A DNA stretch of 64,000 bases, from contig NZ_JAPDDT010000005.1 in assembly GCF_025950235.1 (NCBI RefSeq), positions 186,001 through 250,000 of the forward strand, given 5' to 3'. The notes beneath the pieces are model-generated. The model saw nothing but the letters and a program-made list of their open reading frames with translations. It searched no databases and was not told where the DNA came from. This document shows positions 60,701 through 64,000 of this stretch, piece after piece. This DNA comes from Luteolibacter arcticus (GTDB lineage Bacteria; Verrucomicrobiota; Verrucomicrobiia; Verrucomicrobiales; Akkermansiaceae). The translations under genes were made by a program, and so were the position numbers. Each line of letters starts with the position of its first letter. Position 1 is the first letter of the stretch.

Positions 60701-63127
60701 GCTGGCGAGGTGCGTGAAGGTGACATTCAGGCGGTAGTCCGTGAAGGGATTCGGCGAGGCGGTCTCGCTGGTGGTCGGGCCGGTGAAGCTGAGCGTGACC
60801 TTGTGCCACTTCTTCATCTCGCCGGTGATGAGCGCGCTGCCGCTGCCGGCGGGCAGCACGTTCAGCGTCACGTCGTCGGTGGCCGTCTTGTTGGCATTGT
60901 CGGTGACGGTCAGGCGGAAGACGTAGGTGCCTTGGACCAGCGACGCCGCGGTCAGGTTGGTGGTGGTGCGATTCGACAGCGTGGCAGTATTCGGGCCGGA
61001 AATCTGGGTCCAGGAGTAGCTGGAAATGCTGCCGTCCATGTCGGTGCCGGTGCCATTGAAGATCACCGAGGCGGTCGGCAGCACCACAGCCTTGTCCTGG
61101 CCGGCATGGGCGACCGGGTCGCCGGTGAGCTGGCTGTTGATCACCGTGAAGGTCACGGTTTTCGCCGTGCCCGCGACGCCCGTGCCACCGGCAGCGGTAT
61201 AGGGCGTGGCAGTGACGGTCAGCGAGCCGAGCGGCGGCGTCCACGGCCAGAAATCGGTCAGCGCGTCGCCACCCATCGCGTAGGGCGCATTCGTCTGGGT
61301 GGCGTAGTCGGCCACGTCATTCAAGCTGAAGCGCACCGAGCCCACAGGATTCGGCGAGGTATCCGCGCGGATGTTCAGGTTCGCGCCAACGACCGCGAGG
61401 TCGATGGTGCTGCCGTTTTGAATCGGGCCGATCTCGCTGTCGGTATCGGCATCGATCAACATCAGCGTGGTCACCGACTGGCCGCTGCCACCGGTGGCCG
61501 CGGAAACCGTCACGGTCACATTGTCCGTGGCGGTGAGTCCGCTATTATCGGTGACGGTCAGGCGGAAAACGTAGGGCCCTTGGACCAAGCCGGACGCGGT
61601 GAGATTGGCCGTCCCTTGGCCGGACAGCGTGGCGGTCGAGGGGCCGGAAACCTGGCTCCAGGAGTAGGCGGAAATCGAGCCGCCGCTATCGGTGCCCGAG
61701 CCATTGAAGACCACCGAGCTCGTCGGCAGGGTGATCGCCTTGTCGGATCCCGCATTCGCCACCGGGACGCCGGCCGCGGCATTCACCGTGACGGTGAGGT
61801 CGTCGTAGCCGGTCAAGCCGCTGTTGTCGGTGACGGTGAGGCGGAAGACGTAGCTGCCCTGGACAAGTCCGGAAGCGGTGAGATTGGCAGTGCCCCCTCC
61901 GGACAGCGTGGCATTGGAAGGTCCGGACACCTGGCTCCACGAGTAGCCGCTGATCGAGCCGCCGCTATCGGTGCCCGAGCCATTGATGACCACCGAGCTG
62001 GTCGGCAGTGTGATCGACCGGTCCGAACCAGCGCTTGCCACCGGCGAACCGGAGGGCGGCGTGTTGATTACCGTGAAGTTCAGTGTCGTGGGCGAACCGA
62101 CCGTACCGCCGCCGCTCGCCGCGGTGAAGGGCGTCGCGACCAAGGTGTGGCTGCCCAGCGACGGCGTCCAGGGAAGGTAGTCATCTCCCGGCGCATCGCC
62201 ACCGAGGGTATAGGGCGCGCTGCTCTGCGTCATGAAGTCAGCCACGCCATCGAGGCCGAAGCGCACCGAGCCAACGATCGACGGGCTGGTATCGGCGCGG
62301 ACGTTGAGGTTGGCACCGGTGACCGCCAGATTGATGGTCATCCCGTTGGTGATTGGGCCGATGTCGTCATCGGTATCGGCATTCACCAGCATCAGCGTGG
62401 CGATCGATTGCCCGGTGGTGCCGCCGGTGCCCGTGGAGGATTCGGGCAGCGTGGCCGATTTCGCGCTGGAGGTGGAGATCGTGGACTTCCGGAAGACGAT
62501 GCGGTCGAAGTTGTATTTGATCGAGCGGCCGGAGATCGTGAGCGTGTAGGTGCCGCCGGAGACGAAGTTGTAAACCGGCCAGCGCTTGTTTGCTTCGCCG
62601 CCGGCGTCGAGCTGGTCGGACCAGCCCCAGGTGGTGGGGCTGGCGCCGTAGAGCTTGGTGTTGTTCGTCAGCAGGCTGAGCGTCGCATCCTTGAGATGCG
62701 TGTCGCCGGCGTTCGGGCCCGCGCCGTAGGAGTCGCCGTTGACCCGCACGTAGCAGTCGTTGTTCTTATCCGAATCCGCGCCATCGAGCCGGGCACGGGC
62801 ACGCAGGTGCAGATGGTAGTAGCCGCCCTGGTTGATGCGGAACTTGTAGGTCAGCGGGGCGGTCGCGGGGCCGCCGTTGGAAGAGTTCCCCTGGAACTCG
62901 AGGTGGGCGTTATTGGTGGCACCGGCGACGAAATTCGTTTCGCCCGGCTCGTAGAGTTCCCAGCGAGCGCTGCCGCTGCCGAGCGAAGACGGCGTGCGCT
63001 CCGCCTCCATCACGACGATGCCGCCGGATTCTTGATAAACGTCCGTGGAGCTGACGGGTGTGACAACGGCGTGGACGGCTGCGGGAGTGAGGAGAAGGCT
63101 GGCGAGAAGAGCTCGGAGTGGCGACAT
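57791..63127 (-). CDS. Giant secreted glycosidase-like mosaic protein (CBM, PKD repeats, DUF5060, GH-like barrel)
   Basis: A 1778-residue protein with a signal peptide (MSPLRALLASLLLTPAAVHA). Rough order: CBM-like module opening ESGGIVVMEAER (~30-215); two similar Ig-like units beginning IATLMLVNADTDDD and VTTLMLIDADTDSE; three PKD/REJ-like repeats (PVASAGSDRSITLPTSSVV type); DUF5060 (~765-870, EMKKWHKVTLSFTGP); a TIM-barrel glycosidase-like part (~885-1290) with a probable catalytic Glu near 1072 (NWNLGEEID); a collagen-binding-like domain; another Ig/PKD unit; a DNRLRE domain (~1450-1600); a cadherin-like domain; and an FYRIATP tail. DUF5060 with a DUF4038-like barrel is typical of polysaccharide-degrading proteins. 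It is preceded by a related gene. Confidence 0.9.
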   Translation of the reverse strand: MSPLRALLASLLLTPAAVHAVVTPVSSTDVYQESGGIVVMEAERTPSSLGSGSARWELYEPGETNFVAGATNNAHLEFQGNSSNGGPATAPLTYKFRINQGGYYHLHLRARARLDGADSDKNNDCYVRVNGDSYGAGPNAGDTHLKDATLSLLTNNTKLYGASPTTWGWSDQLDAGGEANKRWPVYNFVSGGTYTLTISGRSIKYNFDRIVFRKSTISTSSAKSATLPESSTGTGGTTGQSIATLMLVNADTDDDIGPITNGMTINLAVTGANLNVRADTSPSIVGSVRFGLDGVADFMTQSSAPYTLGGDAPGDDYLPWTPSLGSHTLVATPFTAASGGGTVGSPTTLNFTVINTPPSGSPVASAGSDRSITLPTSSVVINGSGTDSGGSISGYSWSQVSGPSNATLSGGGTANLTASGLVQGSYVFRLTVTDNSGLTGYDDLTVTVNAAAGVPVANAGSDKAITLPTSSVVFNGSGTDSGGSISAYSWSQVSGPSTATLSGQGTANLTASGLVQGPYVFRLTVTDNSGLTATDNVTVTVSAATGGSGQSVTTLMLIDADTDSEIGPIQNGSTIDLAVVGANLNIRADTSPNPVGSVRFSLNDVADYATQTNAPYAMGGDALTDFWPWTPPLGSLTVTATPYTAAGGTGVAGTAKTVTFTVINSQLTGDPVAHAGQDKAVVLPTASVIFNGTGTDMDGSISSYSWTQISGPNTATLSNRTTTNLTAASLVQGTYVFRLTVTDNANKTATDDVTLNVLPAGSGSALITGEMKKWHKVTLSFTGPTTSETASPNPFTDYRLNVTFTHLASGKSYVVPGFFAADGNAANTSATSGNVWRVHFAPDETGAWSYNAAFRAGTNIATLTSAGASGGFFDGDTGSFNIAATDKTGIDFRGKGRLEYVGKHHLRFAETGQYFMKAGTDAPENLLSYADFDGDFKTDGQGDSYVKNWSPHTADWQAGDPVWQGTKGKGLIGAINYLAAEGLNAFSFLTMNINGDDKNVFPYTTYAERSRFDVSRLDQWETIFEHGTRKGMHLNFKTQETENELLLDSGNLGTQRKLYYRELIARFGHHPALNWNLGEEIDSASTSQKQSWAQYFHDSDPYKHPIVIHNSTGSLHRDLLGSASKLTGFSLQLNASDFTDMFSMTKDYIDRSDDADRPWVVACDEPGDAQYALRPDSDPGSSHVNARKNALWGNIMAGGAGCEFYFGYALAHSDLTCQDFRSRDDFWDYCRYALQFFAANPVPFEQMTNRNSLVSGNGNNANRCLAQTGHTYLVQLHGGGTHTLNLSGTTGTFTVKWFDPRNGGALLNGPTVSGGGTVSLGAPPNNTSQDWVALVQSTNIGGGATNQSPVVSAGADKSVVLSGSSVPVSLTGTATDDGLPEDSLLSRTWSQVSGPAVVNFSSTTTATTTATFTVAGNYVLRFSASDTALSASDDVAVHIAAPAGTGGQTVLPVHDAYTEGGANNNNTQLRLEKSSTRTRITFLQFDLSGLGSAPSSAVVRLTEGDDTSSGTMTLRLYAATSNSWTESNVSSSNQPAKGAQVAVFTGDVTDGKVIDFDVASHVTAAGIYSFILEADSSTKDVSFASKENATVSARPALVVGTSSAGNAPPTHPGYSFTTGQNEPILVPFALLLTGASDPDGDPVSVLDASTTSAAGGSIALGGDSLTYSPASNFSGSDSFTLTIHDGRGGIATATMTVLVQGSDDGISGYAPPVLQRISASQMRLSFTGKPNTSYRFQRSINLSAWSTLQTLTAGSNGQVQFTDSNPPAGNAFYRIATP

Positions 63128-63560
63128 GAGCTAGGGCTTGTTGGGAATTTTGAGGATTGAAGGACGGCGATTCGGGGATGACGGAGGGCCACGAAACCGG
63201 GTTTCGGCAGCCTTCGCATCGTTGTCACACTGGCGGTATGGGGGATTTCCCGCACTAAGCGCGCGTGTAAGGTAAAGACCTCTTAATAACTAAAAAGGTT
63301 CATTCTGCGAGGAAAAAACCCTAACATTCTCCCGTTAGCGCCCCGGAAAGCCGCGTGGTTGCTTGGTTCCGGCGGTGTGAGCGCCGGGAGATCGGACTAG
63401 GATGAATAGGATAGATAGGATGGAAAATGCCGGAGAAGCGGGGACCCGAGTCCTCAAACACTCCCGTCCATCCTATCCATCGTGGCCCCCAAAGACCCCG
63501 TTTTTCCAGTGTCCGGCTAAAGCCGAGACTACCCTGGGGCTAGACTCGCGGCCTTGGGAA
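63128..63560. other. 433-bp intergenic stretch with a small inverted repeat, no gene seen
   Basis: ATAGATAGGATGGA (63411-63424) and TCCATCCTATCCAT (63467-63480) form an inverted pair with one mismatch around 42 nt. At 63504-63536 a stem of CCAGTGTCCGGCT / AGCCGAGACTACCCTGG type lies 25 nt downstream of the partial gene's stop and could terminate it, since TTTTT lies beyond it on the minus strand only after the stem in plus orientation. The promoter of the 1778-residue gene should lie near 63130-63300 (TTCTTAATAACT region is AT-rich). Confidence 0.5.
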
Positions 63561-64000
63561 TTAAGGCGTCGTAATCCGATAAAACGCCGCCGATTCCAGG
63601 GCCTCGGTGTCGAGATAATCGATCTCTCCGGTCTCCAGGCCGAGGTCGGTGGCCAAGGTCAGCCATTCCACTAGATCGATGGAACGCTGGAGGGTGTGGT
63701 TCACGCCGGGCGTGCCGAGATAGCGGAAGCGCATCACGCCCTCAGCGACCCGCTCCACAGTCGGCGGAGCGGGAGGTGCGGCGGGAGGGGGCTCGTTCAC
63801 CTGCACGGTGATCTCCGCCGTGGCGAAGCCGCCGCGGCCGTCCCCCACCGTCAGCACGAACGAATCCGGACCGAAATAGTCGATCGATGGGGTGTAGGTC
63901 AGGCCTTCCGCATCCATCACGACCTGCCCGCCTTGGGACGACGAGCCGTTCGCGATGACCGGCGTCACCGGATCGCCATCGGGATCGTAGGCTCCGGCCA
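63561..64000 (-). CDS. C-terminal part of a secreted cadherin-like mosaic protein, cut by the window edge
   Basis: The frame is open to the right edge, so only the last ~146 residues are seen. They contain the end of a Big_17/cadherin-like repeat (AYDPDGDPVTPVIANGSS, then IDYFGPDSFVLTVGDGRGGFATAEITV) and the phylum-typical C-terminus (MRFRYLGTPGVNHTLQRSIDLVEW ... AAFYRITTP). The layout is the same as the last ~170 residues of the 1778-residue protein next to it, so the two are probably paralogues or part of the same polysaccharide-degradation locus. Start and full size lie outside the window. Confidence 0.85.
   Translation of the reverse strand, partial: AGAYDPDGDPVTPVIANGSSSQGGQVVMDAEGLTYTPSIDYFGPDSFVLTVGDGRGGFATAEITVQVNEPPPAAPPAPPTVERVAEGVMRFRYLGTPGVNHTLQRSIDLVEWLTLATDLGLETGEIDYLDTEALESAAFYRITTP

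Noticed and set aside
59858..63160. Plus-strand frame of 1100 codons opposite the giant glycosidase
   Set aside because: Antisense shadow with Arg/Gly/Val-rich repetitive translation and no domain; the minus-strand gene has clear domains and a signal peptide.

Overview
The window looks like a chromosomal segment from a member of the Verrucomicrobiota, probably close to Luteolibacter or Haloferula. This rests on several things. Four secreted proteins carry PEP-CTERM or autotransporter-type ends. Large mosaic carbohydrate-binding proteins end in the NxxEYxLxxDPN or FYRI(A/T)TP tails common in this phylum. Two proteins carry an SLA1-homology (SHD1-like) domain, Gram-negative envelope genes (TonB receptor, lipoproteins) are present, and the ribonucleotide reductase resembles the chlamydial type. 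Genus level is inference. No rRNA, tRNA, integrase or CRISPR array was recognised.

Positions 1-40300 are mostly ordinary GC-rich chromosome: secreted hydrolases (SHD1-hydrolase, trypsin-like protease, GH2-like glycosidase, sialate O-acetylesterase, GDPD, alpha/beta hydrolase), lipoproteins, a DEAD-box helicase, a phosphotransferase, a long manganese-type pyrophosphatase, a KH-domain protein, an MFS transporter and a PAS-SpoIIE phosphatase. Inside it is a compact minus-strand operon (22640 to 19268) with an anti-sigma-like membrane peptide, a CnrX-type periplasmic metal sensor, an ECF sigma factor and a TonB-dependent receptor. It has the gene order and sizes of cnrYXH but is joined to an outer-membrane receptor instead of an efflux pump. 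Intergenic spaces carry several inverted-repeat elements.

Positions 40300-51300 are an accessory island. It holds a HicB-like protein, a DMP19-like protein, a decayed restriction-modification pair whose C5-methyltransferase stops just after the catalytic PCQ, a secreted carbohydrate-binding protein between 28-bp direct repeats, and an AT-rich operon of four overlapping genes (50130 to 45395). The operon encodes a phosphoribosyltransferase-like enzyme, an ORC/AAA-type P-loop ATPase, an unknown protein and an N6-adenine-type DNA methyltransferase. It is the best candidate in the window for an undescribed defence or conflict system. A diverged copy of the nrdA 3' end and a polyvalent-type kinase-like gene close the island.

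Positions 51300-56450 hold the class I ribonucleotide reductase locus (nrdB, then a four-helix-bundle gene inside an inverted-repeat element, then nrdA). NrdB has Leu where the radical Tyr would be and Glu as its first metal ligand. An 18-bp terminus of the inserted element recurs at three other places, including both edges of the island. Positions 56800-64000 hold a PEP-CTERM protein, a 1778-residue putative secreted glycosidase, and the end of a related protein cut by the window edge.
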